Assembly (NCBI GenBank): GCA_947631295.1
Contig: CANRKU010000009.1
Location: 1 to 42,055 of the forward strand
Direction of reading: 5' to 3'
From: an uncultured Bacilli bacterium
GTDB taxonomy: Bacteria; Bacillota_I; Bacilli_A; RF39; UBA660
DNA length: 42,055 bases
The notes under the pieces were generated by a model. The model did no database searches. It saw only the letters and a list, made by a program, of their open reading frames with translations, and was not told the DNA's origin. Numbering within the stretch: the stretch's first letter is position 1; each line of letters opens with the position of its first letter. A program made the position numbers and the translations under genes. Positions 9,771 through 17,317 of this stretch are shown here, piece after piece.

Positions 9771-9959
9771 ATGGGAAAAATAAAAACACATAAAGGAATG
9801 AAAAAAGTACTTAATATTAGAAAAAGTGGTACGATTACTATTGGACATCCAGGTACAAGACATAATACAGGTAGTAAGTCAGCTTCTTTTAATAGAAAAG
9901 GAAGAAAACAATCTGGTCTTAGTAAAGCCGATCAAAATAGATTTAAAAATATGATTTAA
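9771..9959 (+). CDS. rpmI: 50S ribosomal protein L35
   Basis: This 62-residue basic protein has the family pattern KTHKGMKK at the N-terminus and a lysine/arginine-rich body. It lies between infC and rplT in the canonical order, 14 bp after infC, with AGGAGG before the ATG. It is a component of the large ribosomal subunit. Confidence 0.95.
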   Translation: MGKIKTHKGMKKVLNIRKSGTITIGHPGTRHNTGSKSASFNRKGRKQSGLSKADQNRFKNMI

Positions 9960-9988
9960 TATTTGATATAAATTAGGAGGGAATAATT

Positions 9989-10543
9989 ATGGCAAGAGTT
10001 AAAAATGGAGCTACTACAAAAGCTCGTCATAAAAAAGTATTAAAACAAGCAAAAGGATACTTTGGTAGTAAACATAGATTATATAAAACTGCTAAAGAAC
10101 AATTAATGCATTCAGGACAGTATGCATTTAGAGATCGTAAGCAAAAGAAAAGAGATTTTAGAAAATTATGGATTACTCGTATTAATGCTGCATGTCGTGA
10201 AAATGAAATCAGCTATTCTAGATTTATAGAAGGATTAACTAAAGCTGGTGTTGAAGTTAATAGAAAAATGTTATCAGAAATCGCTATTAATGATCCAAAA
10301 GCATTTAGCGAATTAGTTAAAATCTCTAAAGATGGAAAAGCTGGTAAAGTTACCAAACAAGAAGTAGTAAAAGAAGAAAAGAAAACTGCTCCAAAAAAAG
10401 AAGAAAAAATTGATTCAAAAAGTGTAGCAGTTGATTATAGTAAATTAACAGTAGCAGAATTAAAAGCTATTGCTAAAGATAAAAATATTGAAGGATATAC
10501 ATCCATGAAAAAAGCTGAATTAGTAGAAGCTTTACAAAAATAA
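9989..10543 (+). CDS. rplT: 50S ribosomal protein L20 with C-terminal Rho_N-like extension
   Basis: Residues 1-~115 are canonical L20 ([47 protein letters not shown]). L20 helps assemble the 50S subunit and represses its own operon through the leader RNA. The usual length is about 117-120 residues, whereas this protein has 184. The extra part is a Lys/Glu linker followed by a ~37-residue domain ([19 protein letters not shown], then [12 protein letters not shown]) resembling the Rho N-terminal helical domain. Almost the same domain ends the neighbouring rpsB product. Confidence 0.95.
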   Translation: MARVKNGATTKARHKKVLKQAKGYFGSKHRLYKTAKEQLMHSGQYAFRDRKQKKRDFRKLWITRINAACRENEISYSRFIEGLTKAGVEVNRKMLSEIAINDPKAFSELVKISKDGKAGKVTKQEVVKEEKKTAPKKEEKIDSKSVAVDYSKLTVAELKAIAKDKNIEGYTSMKKAELVEALQK

Positions 10544-10560
10544 ACATATTAATGAATTTA

Positions 10561-10590
10561 CTAACCTAGTGCCTATGGGTGGTTAGTTTT
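10561..10590 (+). promoter_or_regulatory. Hairpin between rplT and rpsB (attenuator, terminator or S2 leader)
   Basis: CTAACC (10561-10566) pairs with GGTTAG (10581-10586), followed by TTTT. It could end the infC operon transcript or regulate rpsB. I see no clear SigA promoter between it and rpsB, so read-through control is possible. Confidence 0.5.
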
Positions 10591-10630
10591 AGAAATTAGT
10601 AGAAGAAAAAACGAAAAGGAGAAAATAATA

Positions 10631-11593
10631 ATGACAGTAGTTTCAATGAATTATTTATTAGAAGCAGGTGTACATTTCGGACACCAAAAAAGAAGATGGA
10701 ATCCAAAAATGAGAGAGTACATCTTCACAACTAGAGATGATATTTATATTATCGATTTACAAAAAACAGCTAAGAAAATTGAAGAAGCATATAAAGCATT
10801 AAAGGAAATTGCTTTAAACGGTGGTAAGTTTTTATTTGTTGGTACAAAGAAGCAAGCTCAAGAAGCTGCTGAAGAATGTGCTAATAGAACGAATATGTAT
10901 TTCGTAAATGAAAGATGGTTAGGTGGAACTCTAACAAACTTTAAAACAATTCGTTCTAGAATTAAGAGATTAGAAGAAATCGAAAAAATGGAAGCTGATG
11001 GTACTTTCGAGTTATTACCTAAAAAAGAAGTTATTCAAATTAGAAAAGAATATGATAAGTTAAATAAAAACTTAAGAGGAATTAGAGATATGAAAAAAGC
11101 TCCAGATGCTATGATTATCGTTGATCCTCGTAAAGAAGAAATTGCTATTAAAGAAGCACATATTTTAGGAATTCCTGTATTTGGTATTGTAGATACAAAT
11201 TGTGATCCAGATATGGTAGATTATGTAATTCCTGGAAATGATGATGCTGTTAGAAGTGTTAAATTAATGGTTGGTGTACTTGCTAATGCTATTAGTGAAG
11301 CTAATGGTACAGAAATGGTAGATTATTTAACTGATGAAGATAAAGGAAAAGCTCCAAAGAAAGAAACTAAGAAGGAAGAAATAGCTGAAGAAAAAGAAGA
11401 AGATATACCAAAAGAAGATGTTAAAGTACAAAAAGCTACTCCTAAAAAAGAAACAAAAAAAGCAGAAAAAGTTGATACAGTTGATTATAGTAAATTAACA
11501 GTAGCTGAATTAAAAGCTGTGGCTAAAGAAAAAGGCATTGAAGGATATACTTCTATGAAAAAAGCAGAATTAGTAGAAGTTTTAAGTAAATAA
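10631..11593 (+). CDS. rpsB: 30S ribosomal protein S2 with C-terminal Rho_N-like extension
   Basis: Residues 1-~235 are a typical S2 ([61 protein letters not shown]). S2 is a late-assembling 30S protein needed for S1 recruitment and initiation. After the core comes a charged Lys/Glu linker (~245-280) and a ~37-residue C-terminal domain ([32 protein letters not shown]) nearly identical to the one on L20. The total length is 320 residues, against about 240-255 in relatives without the extension. AAAGGAG precedes the ATG, and tsf follows after 19 bp. Confidence 0.95.
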   Translation: MTVVSMNYLLEAGVHFGHQKRRWNPKMREYIFTTRDDIYIIDLQKTAKKIEEAYKALKEIALNGGKFLFVGTKKQAQEAAEECANRTNMYFVNERWLGGTLTNFKTIRSRIKRLEEIEKMEADGTFELLPKKEVIQIRKEYDKLNKNLRGIRDMKKAPDAMIIVDPRKEEIAIKEAHILGIPVFGIVDTNCDPDMVDYVIPGNDDAVRSVKLMVGVLANAISEANGTEMVDYLTDEDKGKAPKKETKKEEIAEEKEEDIPKEDVKVQKATPKKETKKAEKVDTVDYSKLTVAELKAVAKEKGIEGYTSMKKAELVEVLSK

Positions 11594-11612
11594 AATTTAG
11601 GAGGATGAAGAT

Positions 11613-12488
11613 ATGTTTAGTGCTAGTGATGTAAAAAATCTAAGAGAAAGAACAAATGCTGGAATGATGGATTGTAAGAAGGCATTAGAAGCAACTAATG
11701 GTGATATGGAAAAAGCAATTGATTGGTTAAGAGAAAATGGTATGGCAAAAGCTGCTAAAAAAGAAGGAAGAATTGCTGCTGAAGGAATTACTAAAATGGT
11801 TGTAAATGGGAATGAAGCTATTATTCTTGAAGTAAATTCTGAAACTGATTTTGTTGCTAAAAATGAAAAATTTATAAATTTTGTTGATAAACTAGCTAAT
11901 ATATTAATGAATAGTAAGGTAACAGATATGGATAGTGCCTTAACGCTTTCTACGGAAGAAGGAACTATTGCAGATATGGTTGCTGCAACAGTTGCTCAAA
12001 TTGGAGAAAAAATTTCATTTAGAAGATTTGCAAGACTTACAAAAGAAGATAATCAAGTATTTGGTACTTATTCACATATGGGAGGAAGAATTGCTTCTTT
12101 AGTACTATTAAATGGATCTAATGAAGAAGTAGCTAAAGAAGTAGCTATGCATGCTGCTGCTATGAATCCTCTTTATGTAAAATCAAGTCAAGTTCCAGCT
12201 GATGTCTTAGAACGTGAAAAAGAAATTATGAGAGAGCAACTTCTAAAAGAAGGAAAACCAGCTGATAGAATTGAAAATATTTTAGTTGGAAAAGTAAATA
12301 AATATTATTCAGAAGTTTGTTTAGAAGATCAAATTTTTATTAAAGCTGAGAACAAAGAAACGGTTAATGATTATGTTAAAGCAAATAATTGTGAAATCGT
12401 AGATATGATTCGTTATGAAGTAGGGGAAGGTATTGAGAAAAAACAAGAAAACTTTGCTGAAGAAGTAATGAATCAAATTAATGGATAA
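11613..12488 (+). CDS. tsf: Elongation factor Ts
   Basis: EF-Ts recycles EF-Tu by exchanging GDP for GTP. The 291-residue product has the N-terminal UBA-like module (VKNLRERTNAGMMDCKKAL), the NSETDFVAKNE motif of the core domain and HAAAMNPLYV. It is in the standard rpsB-tsf order with AGGAGG upstream, and a terminator follows at once. pyrH, which usually comes next before frr, is absent. Confidence 0.95.
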   Translation: MFSASDVKNLRERTNAGMMDCKKALEATNGDMEKAIDWLRENGMAKAAKKEGRIAAEGITKMVVNGNEAIILEVNSETDFVAKNEKFINFVDKLANILMNSKVTDMDSALTLSTEEGTIADMVAATVAQIGEKISFRRFARLTKEDNQVFGTYSHMGGRIASLVLLNGSNEEVAKEVAMHAAAMNPLYVKSSQVPADVLEREKEIMREQLLKEGKPADRIENILVGKVNKYYSEVCLEDQIFIKAENKETVNDYVKANNCEIVDMIRYEVGEGIEKKQENFAEEVMNQING

Positions 12489-12490
12489 TT

Positions 12491-12518
12491 AAAGAGCATC
12501 AAAAAAAGATGCTTTTTT
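12491..12518 (+). terminator. Terminator of rpsB-tsf
   Basis: AGCATC (12495-12500), a 7-A loop, GATGCT (12508-12513) and a run of T. Confidence 0.85.
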
Positions 12519-12521
12519 CTA

Positions 12522-12550
12522 TTGTTTCCCTATTATAATAATGTTAAAAT
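12522..12550 (+). promoter_or_regulatory. Probable promoter of frr
   Basis: TTGTTT (12522-12527), a 17-nt spacer, TAAAAT (12545-12550). Confidence 0.45.
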
Positions 12551-12587
12551 AAATACATAAGGTTAAATAAAAGGAGAATTTAAGTAT

Positions 12588-13133
12588 ATGGATATTAATA
12601 TTATTAGCTTAACAGAAGAAAAAATGCAAAAAACATTAGAGAATTTAGATCATCGTTTTGCAACCGTTCGTGCTGGACGTGCTAATCCCTCTAGTTTAGA
12701 TGGAATTATGGCAGATTATTATGGAACGCCTACACCATTAAAACAACTTGCTACGATTTCTGTACCAGAAGCAAGACAATTATTGATTAAACCATTTGAT
12801 AGAAGCTGTTTAGGTGCCATTGAAAAAGCTATTTTTGAATCTAATTTAGGATTTACTCCTAATAACGATGGAGAAACCATTCGTATTATCATTCCTGTCT
12901 TAACAGAAGATAGAAGAAAAGAGTTAACTAAACAAGTTCACTCTATGGCAGAAGATGCTAAAGTATCAGTTAGAAATATTAGACATGAAGCTAATGAAGA
13001 AATTGAAAAGCAAGAAGCTTCAGAAGATGAACAAAAAAATCTTCAAAATCAAGTACAAGATTTAGTTAATAAGTATAATAAGTTGATTGATGATAAAACC
13101 AAAGAAAAAGAAACTGAATTAATGACGGTATAA
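12588..13133 (+). CDS. frr: Ribosome recycling factor
   Basis: RRF splits the post-termination ribosome together with EF-G. The 181-residue product has normal length, with the motifs VRAGRANPSSLDGI, YYGTPTPL, KPFDRS and IIPVLTEDRRKELTKQV, and the C-terminal helix of the three-helix bundle. AAAGGAG lies upstream. It has its own promoter because the tsf terminator lies before it, and a hairpin overlapping the next gene's start follows. Confidence 0.95.
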   Translation: MDINIISLTEEKMQKTLENLDHRFATVRAGRANPSSLDGIMADYYGTPTPLKQLATISVPEARQLLIKPFDRSCLGAIEKAIFESNLGFTPNNDGETIRIIIPVLTEDRRKELTKQVHSMAEDAKVSVRNIRHEANEEIEKQEASEDEQKNLQNQVQDLVNKYNKLIDDKTKEKETELMTV

Positions 13134-13151
13134 AACTAAATAATAATACAT

Positions 13152-13186
13152 AGACTTGCCATGAGAGGTGAGTCTTTTGTTTTTTA
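13152..13186 (+). terminator. Hairpin after frr that overlaps the spoVD ribosome-binding site
   Basis: AGACTTGCC (13152-13160) pairs with GGTGAGTCT (13167-13175) around the loop ATGAGA. TTTTGTTTTTT follows. It looks like the frr terminator, yet its 3' arm contains the GAGGTGA that would serve spoVD, and the T run covers the first spoVD codons. Confidence 0.6.
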
Positions 13187-14235
13187 AAAAAATAGATTCT
13201 AGAATTAAATTTGTATTTTTTGTTATTGTTTTAATGTTTATCTTCATCGTGTTAAGAGTTGCTTATATTCAATTAATTAGTTATGAAAAATTATCCTTAC
13301 TTGCTAGTGATTTATGGAGTAGAGATTTACCAATTGAAGCCAATCGTGGGTTAATTTTAGATCGTAATGGGGTGATTTTGGCTGATAATCTAACAACTAC
13401 TTCTTTGGTATTAATTCCTAATCAAATTAAAGATAAAGAGGATACAAGTCAAAAATTAGCTGATATTTTAGGTGTTAGCAAAGAAGAAATGGATAAACAT
13501 GTAAATAAGATATCTTCTATTGAAAGAGTGCATCCAGAAGGTAGAAGATTATCTTATGAAGTTGCTGATCAAATTAGTAGTTTAGAATTACCTGGTGTTT
13601 ATCTCGTTAAAGAAGCAAAACGTTATTATCCTTATGGAACACTACTTTCTCATGTATTAGGCTATGTGGGGATTGATAATCAAGGTTTAAGTGGTTTAGA
13701 GCTCGAATATGATAAGTATTTAGCTGGCGAAAGTGGTGCTATTAAATATTTTTCTGATGCAAAGGGAAATAAATTAAAATTATCTGATATTTATGTTGCT
13801 CCTACTAGTGGAATGAACTTACAATTAACTATTGATTATAATATTCAAATGTCTTTGGAAAGGGAACTAGATAATGCTGTTAAGGCATTTAATCCTGATA
13901 TGGCACTGGCTGTTGTGATGGATCCTAATACGGGTGAAATACTTGGTATGTCTTCTCGTCCTACTTATGATCCAAATCATTATCAAAATTATAGTATGGA
14001 AGTATTAAGTCGTAATTTACCTATTTGGGCTTCTTACGAGCCAGGTTCGACTTTTAAAATTTCGACATTCGCGGCTGCTTTAGAAGAGAATTTAATTGAT
14101 ATGGATAATGATCATTTTTATGATTCTGGAAGTGTTCATATCGGTGGTGCTAGAATTGGATGTTGGAAAGCAGGGGGACATGGAGATCAAACTTATATTC
14201 AGGTATTACAGAACTCTTGTAACCTAAGGTTCTAG
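13177..14235 (+). pseudogene. spoVD: spoVD, 5' segment (class B PBP split by the element)
   Basis: SpoVD is the membrane transpeptidase that cross-links spore cortex peptidoglycan. This segment encodes a membrane anchor (~10-30), the PBP dimerisation domain and the start of the transpeptidase domain, including the nucleophile motif STFK (serine ~291). It then runs into the element at the SCN motif and stops four codons later (L-R-F-stop). The sequence before the break (FYDSGSVHIGGARIGCWKAG, QNSCN) matches SpoVD rather than FtsI. The TTG at 13177, with GAGGTGA six bases upstream, is preferred over the GTG at 13168. Alone it lacks the KTG box and should not be an active enzyme. Joined at AACC to base 35184 it gives 636 residues, close to the family length. 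Confidence 0.93.
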
Positions 14236-14245
14236 CGAGAGATAC
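14201..14245. other. Left junction of the element (attL)
   Basis: The AACC core is 14221-14224, inside the imperfect palindrome AACCTAAGGTT. The left half is spoVD sequence. The right half (element side), read on the minus strand, is GGTATCTCTCGCTAGAACC. The right junction carries the related GTATCTCTTGCT on the + strand, so the element ends form an inverted pair. Confidence 0.8.
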
Positions 14246-14408
14246 CTGTAAGTTTCGAGAAAAGCTAGCAAATAAAAGGGTAATAGAGTATATTTATGAA
14301 ATTGAATTGATCGCCATCTGGGGTTTTGTTAAAGAGAGACCAGAAAAATTTACTCATGGTTTTAATGAATTTGTGCGCCAAGAAAATGAAAAAATGATAA
14401 ATAAGTAA
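14225..14408 (+). pseudogene. Gene remnant starting at attL
   Basis: An open frame without a start codon runs from the attL core to a TAA at 14406-14408. It reads PKVLARDTCKFREKLANKR, then VIEYIYEIELIAIWGFVKER, and ends QENEKMINK. It looks like the C-terminal ~60 residues of a helical protein, cut off where the element joins spoVD. In the circular form of the element the frame could continue upstream across attP into the recombinase end. I do not recognise the family. Its stop codon lies in repeat B1. Confidence 0.4.
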
Positions 14409-14431
14409 ATATTTGTATGTTGGGTTGGTGG
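14398..14431 (+). repeat. Repeat B, copy 1 (34 bp)
   Basis: It begins TAAATAAGTAAATATTTG and ends GTTGGGTTGGTGG. It is identical over 34 bp to 21309-21342. It marks the left border of cargo unit 1. Confidence 0.95.
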
Positions 14432-14442
14432 CAAAATATTTT

Positions 14443-14471
14443 TTGTATATGTGGTATCTTTGTGATATTAT
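14443..14471 (+). promoter_or_regulatory. Promoter of cargo unit 1
   Basis: TTGTAT (14443-14448), a 17-nt spacer, TATTAT (14466-14471), just after repeat B. Confidence 0.65.
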
Positions 14472-14513
14472 ATAAATGATGAATAAATAGTAATTTAAAA
14501 GGGAGTTAATTAT

Positions 14514-15050
14514 ATGAAAAGAAAAATATTAAATATATTTTTCCTAGGAATTTTATGTTTTAGTTTAGTAGGTTGTGGAAAAACTGAAGATATGGAATAT
14601 GAGTTAAGTATGATTGATAACAAAATAGTTGAGTATTTTTTATCTGATAATGAAGAACTTGATAATTTAAGTTTCAATTATATAGATAGAGCTAATAACA
14701 AAGTTATTGTTGGTTTATTAGATAATAGTAAAGAACAACAAGAAAAAATAGAAAAATTTATTGGCGATACTGAATTTATTGAATTTGTGCAAAGTAAAAA
14801 ACAAATAGATGATAATGATGATTCAACATTAATGGATACTTACAATAAGGTCAGTGATTATTTTGGAAATGAAAATGTTGACCGCCACGGTTTAAGTACG
14901 CTTTCTATTGATGAAAAAAAGAGTGTAGTAATAGTTGGACTAGCAGAAAATAGTAAAGAAGAACAGGAAAAATTTTTGAACAATGTTCAAGTTAGTTCAA
15001 AATATATTTTATTTAAACAGGGAGGAATAAATGAATTAGTGAATGGATAA
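14514..15050 (+). CDS. Small lipoprotein with internal duplication
   Basis: The 178-residue product has a type II signal peptide (ILNIFFLGILCFSLVGC), with the lipobox LVGC and Cys21 as the lipidation site. The mature part holds two similar segments: NKVIVGLLDNSKEQQEKIEKF and, ~80 residues later, SVVIVGLAENSKEEQEKFL. No enzyme motif is visible. GGGAG lies upstream of the ATG. As first gene of the unit with the ABC transporters, it may bind or sequester the transported compound at the membrane surface, as immunity lipoproteins of peptide-resistance loci do. That role is inference from context. Confidence 0.7.
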   Translation: MKRKILNIFFLGILCFSLVGCGKTEDMEYELSMIDNKIVEYFLSDNEELDNLSFNYIDRANNKVIVGLLDNSKEQQEKIEKFIGDTEFIEFVQSKKQIDDNDDSTLMDTYNKVSDYFGNENVDRHGLSTLSIDEKKSVVIVGLAENSKEEQEKFLNNVQVSSKYILFKQGGINELVNG

Positions 15051-15133
15051 TAATTTATTTTCTAGGAATAAAGTAGTCTTTTTATTAAGCAATAAAAATA
15101 ACGAAAATGATATTGAATTTGACAAAAATCACT

Positions 15134-15170
15134 AAAAATGAGTATTTTATATACAAAAATGTTCATTTTT
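15134..15170. promoter_or_regulatory. Inverted repeat upstream of the XRE gene, possible operator
   Basis: AAAAATGA (15134-15141) and TCATTTTT (15163-15170) form a dyad just after a TTGACA at 15119-15124. It could be the autoregulatory site of the XRE protein. Confidence 0.3.
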
Positions 15171-15209
15171 AATTATAATTTTATGATACTAATTAAGGAA
15201 GTGACAATC

Positions 15210-16322
15210 ATGAATCAAGAAAAAATTGGTAAATTTATTGCAGAATTAAGAAAAGAAAGAAAAATGACACAAGAAGATTTAGCAAAAGAATTATTAACTG
15301 TTCGTGAGACTGTCTCAAAATGGGAAAGAGGAATTTATATTCCTAGTAATGAAATGTTAATGAAGTTGGGTTCTTTTTTTGATGTCAGCATAAATGAAAT
15401 TTTTTATGGAGAAAGAAAAAATCAATATAATGATAAAAAAATTGATTCTGTTCCCCTCAATATAATGCGAGAAAATAAAAAGAAATTTCGAAAATTATTA
15501 ATATTTAGCACTACCACTATAATATTACTTGTAATTTCTTTCCTTACTTATTATTTTTTGAATAATTATAATTCTATTCATGTATATAAAATTTATGGTA
15601 GTAGTGATGACATATCATTAAATGATGGACTTATGATAGTTTCCAAAGAAAAAGGTTACATTCAGTTAGGAAATATAGATAATTATTCAAAAAATGATAT
15701 AGAAAAAGTTAGACTTTTTTTTAAAAAGAATGGTCAAGAAAATAATATATATATTGATTTTAATAATGTACTAAATCATTTACTAATTAACAATTTTAAT
15801 TATAATGAATTATTTAAATACAGTGATTTAAAAAATATAATTAATAATTTATATTTAGAAATTACTTTCACAACTGGAAATGATAGTGTAATAAAATTAA
15901 ATTTAGAAAAAGATTTTTCCAATAATAAGATTTTCGATGACAATAGTAATTCTAATATAGATGACAAAAAACAATCAGAAAATAAAAATTTGGATATTCC
16001 AAAATATATAGAAGAAAACTTTGAATTTAATAAAGAGCTTGATGAATATTATTTGAAAACAGAAAGAAGTGATATGATTATAGATCATAAATTTAATGTA
16101 GAAACAAATTTATATACAATTGAAGAAATTCAACAAAATAGTAAAATTAGTCATTATGATTATTTCCTACTTGATAACAGCTTGATGTATTATCAATTAA
16201 ATAATGATAATATAGAAAATAATTTTACATTTGAATTAACAAATAAACAATGTATTTATGGACAATGTGATTTAAAAATTGTTGAATATTTTCAGAAAAA
16301 CTATTTAAAAAATTTGAAATAA
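15210..16322 (+). CDS. Membrane-anchored XRE-family regulator
   Basis: The 370-residue protein begins with a cytosolic HTH_3 domain (IGKFIAELRKERKMTQEDLA, TVRETVSKWERG, SFFDVSINEIFYGE). One membrane helix follows at ~95-117 (FSTTTIILLVISFLTYYFL), then a ~250-residue extracellular part of unknown fold, very rich in Asn, Asp and Lys. The ATG at 15210 is chosen over an in-frame ATG at 15138 because AAGGAAGTG precedes it and the HTH begins at once. The layout suggests a one-component sensor that binds DNA inside and an envelope signal outside. It probably controls the neighbouring lipoprotein and ABC genes. Two hairpin terminators follow directly. Confidence 0.8.
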   Translation: MNQEKIGKFIAELRKERKMTQEDLAKELLTVRETVSKWERGIYIPSNEMLMKLGSFFDVSINEIFYGERKNQYNDKKIDSVPLNIMRENKKKFRKLLIFSTTTIILLVISFLTYYFLNNYNSIHVYKIYGSSDDISLNDGLMIVSKEKGYIQLGNIDNYSKNDIEKVRLFFKKNGQENNIYIDFNNVLNHLLINNFNYNELFKYSDLKNIINNLYLEITFTTGNDSVIKLNLEKDFSNNKIFDDNSNSNIDDKKQSENKNLDIPKYIEENFEFNKELDEYYLKTERSDMIIDHKFNVETNLYTIEEIQQNSKISHYDYFLLDNSLMYYQLNNDNIENNFTFELTNKQCIYGQCDLKIVEYFQKNYLKNLK

Positions 16323-16326
16323 TTAC

Positions 16327-16384
16327 GGACTTGCTAAGTCCTTTTTATTATTTTTAAAACGGACTGAATTAGTCCTTTATTTTT
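16327..16384 (+). terminator. Tandem terminators after the XRE gene
   Basis: GGACTT/AAGTCC (16327-16332 with 16336-16341, then TTTTT) and GGACT/AGTCC (16361-16365 with 16371-16375, then T-rich). Confidence 0.7.
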
Positions 16385-16453
16385 TCTTTTTGGTATTTTA
16401 AGATGAATGTGACAGGAGTTAAACCTGAAAATAAGTCTTAGTAGGAGGTATTG

Positions 16454-17317
16454 ATGAAAAAGAAAAATAGAAAACTTACAATTCTAATTGTACTTTTTTT
16501 TATTATAATTGCATGTACAACTGGATGTGGGAAAAAGGAAAAAACATATGCTGAGAAAAAGAAGGAACAAAGGCAAAATATAGCATCACAGAGAGTAGAA
16601 AAAATGTATTCTGTAAAAAAGGAGGATGGTTGGTATTATTATTTTATGATCACTTTTTTAGGAAATAATATTGATAAGATGTATACATTTAATGGATGTA
16701 ATTTAAAATACTCTTCATTAACTGATTATAATGTATTAGTTGTTGATGATAGTGGAAATATTATAGATAGAATACCAACTCAACCGACATTAGCGGTTTC
16801 TGAAAAATCCATAAATGGTATTATGGAGAGAGAAGATATACCTACTATTAATAAATATTTTAATACAATGCAATTTAATAATAAAATTACCTTAGAAGAT
16901 ATTCAGACTTTAGAGGTTAATAATTTTTCTAAAGAAGAAATTATATCATTGTTTAATAGTGTACAGGATGTAGAATATAGAAAAGAATTTGGCAAATACG
17001 ATTTACCCGATTGTTCGGTATACACAGAAAATACAACTGAAACTCCTAAGTTTCAGATTGGAACTTTAATGAGTTGGGGAAATTTTGAGGCTTTGGAGAT
17101 TGATATGGATTATGGTGATGGTGTATATTTGTCTGATAAAATAGCCAAAGGAAATGCTACTATAGAAGAAAAAAATTTATATGATAACTTACAAAAAATA
17201 GAAAAATATATATTAGAGTCACAAAATATAGATATTGCTACCAAATTTTCAAACTTCAAAGGGAAACAGTATGATAGACTATTTACATTTATAAAGTCTT
17301 TAGGTAATATGCAATGA
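16454..17317 (+). CDS. Lipoprotein linked to an ABC transporter pair
   Basis: The 287-residue product has a signal peptide (LTILIVLFFIIIACTTGC) with lipobox TTGC. The mature part is mixed alpha/beta with no motif I can name (for example YYFMITFLGNNIDKMY, LMSWGNFEALEID). The ATG at 16454 is preferred over the TTG at 16451, with AGGAGG (16443-16448) five bases away. The stop overlaps the next start by four bases (ATGA), so it is translationally coupled to the first ABC protein and probably works with it as an external partner. Confidence 0.7.
   Translation: MKKKNRKLTILIVLFFIIIACTTGCGKKEKTYAEKKKEQRQNIASQRVEKMYSVKKEDGWYYYFMITFLGNNIDKMYTFNGCNLKYSSLTDYNVLVVDDSGNIIDRIPTQPTLAVSEKSINGIMEREDIPTINKYFNTMQFNNKITLEDIQTLEVNNFSKEEIISLFNSVQDVEYRKEFGKYDLPDCSVYTENTTETPKFQIGTLMSWGNFEALEIDMDYGDGVYLSDKIAKGNATIEEKNLYDNLQKIEKYILESQNIDIATKFSNFKGKQYDRLFTFIKSLGNMQ

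Noticed and set aside
13177-14235. Calling the two PBP parts separate complete genes
   Set aside because: The first lacks the KTG box and PASTA domain, the second lacks STFK and a start; they fit end to end.
16402-16440. A 12-residue frame (MNVTGVKPENKS) before the lipoprotein gene
   Set aside because: It has no Shine-Dalgarno site and sits between the terminators and the next ribosome-binding site; a leader peptide is possible but there is no support.
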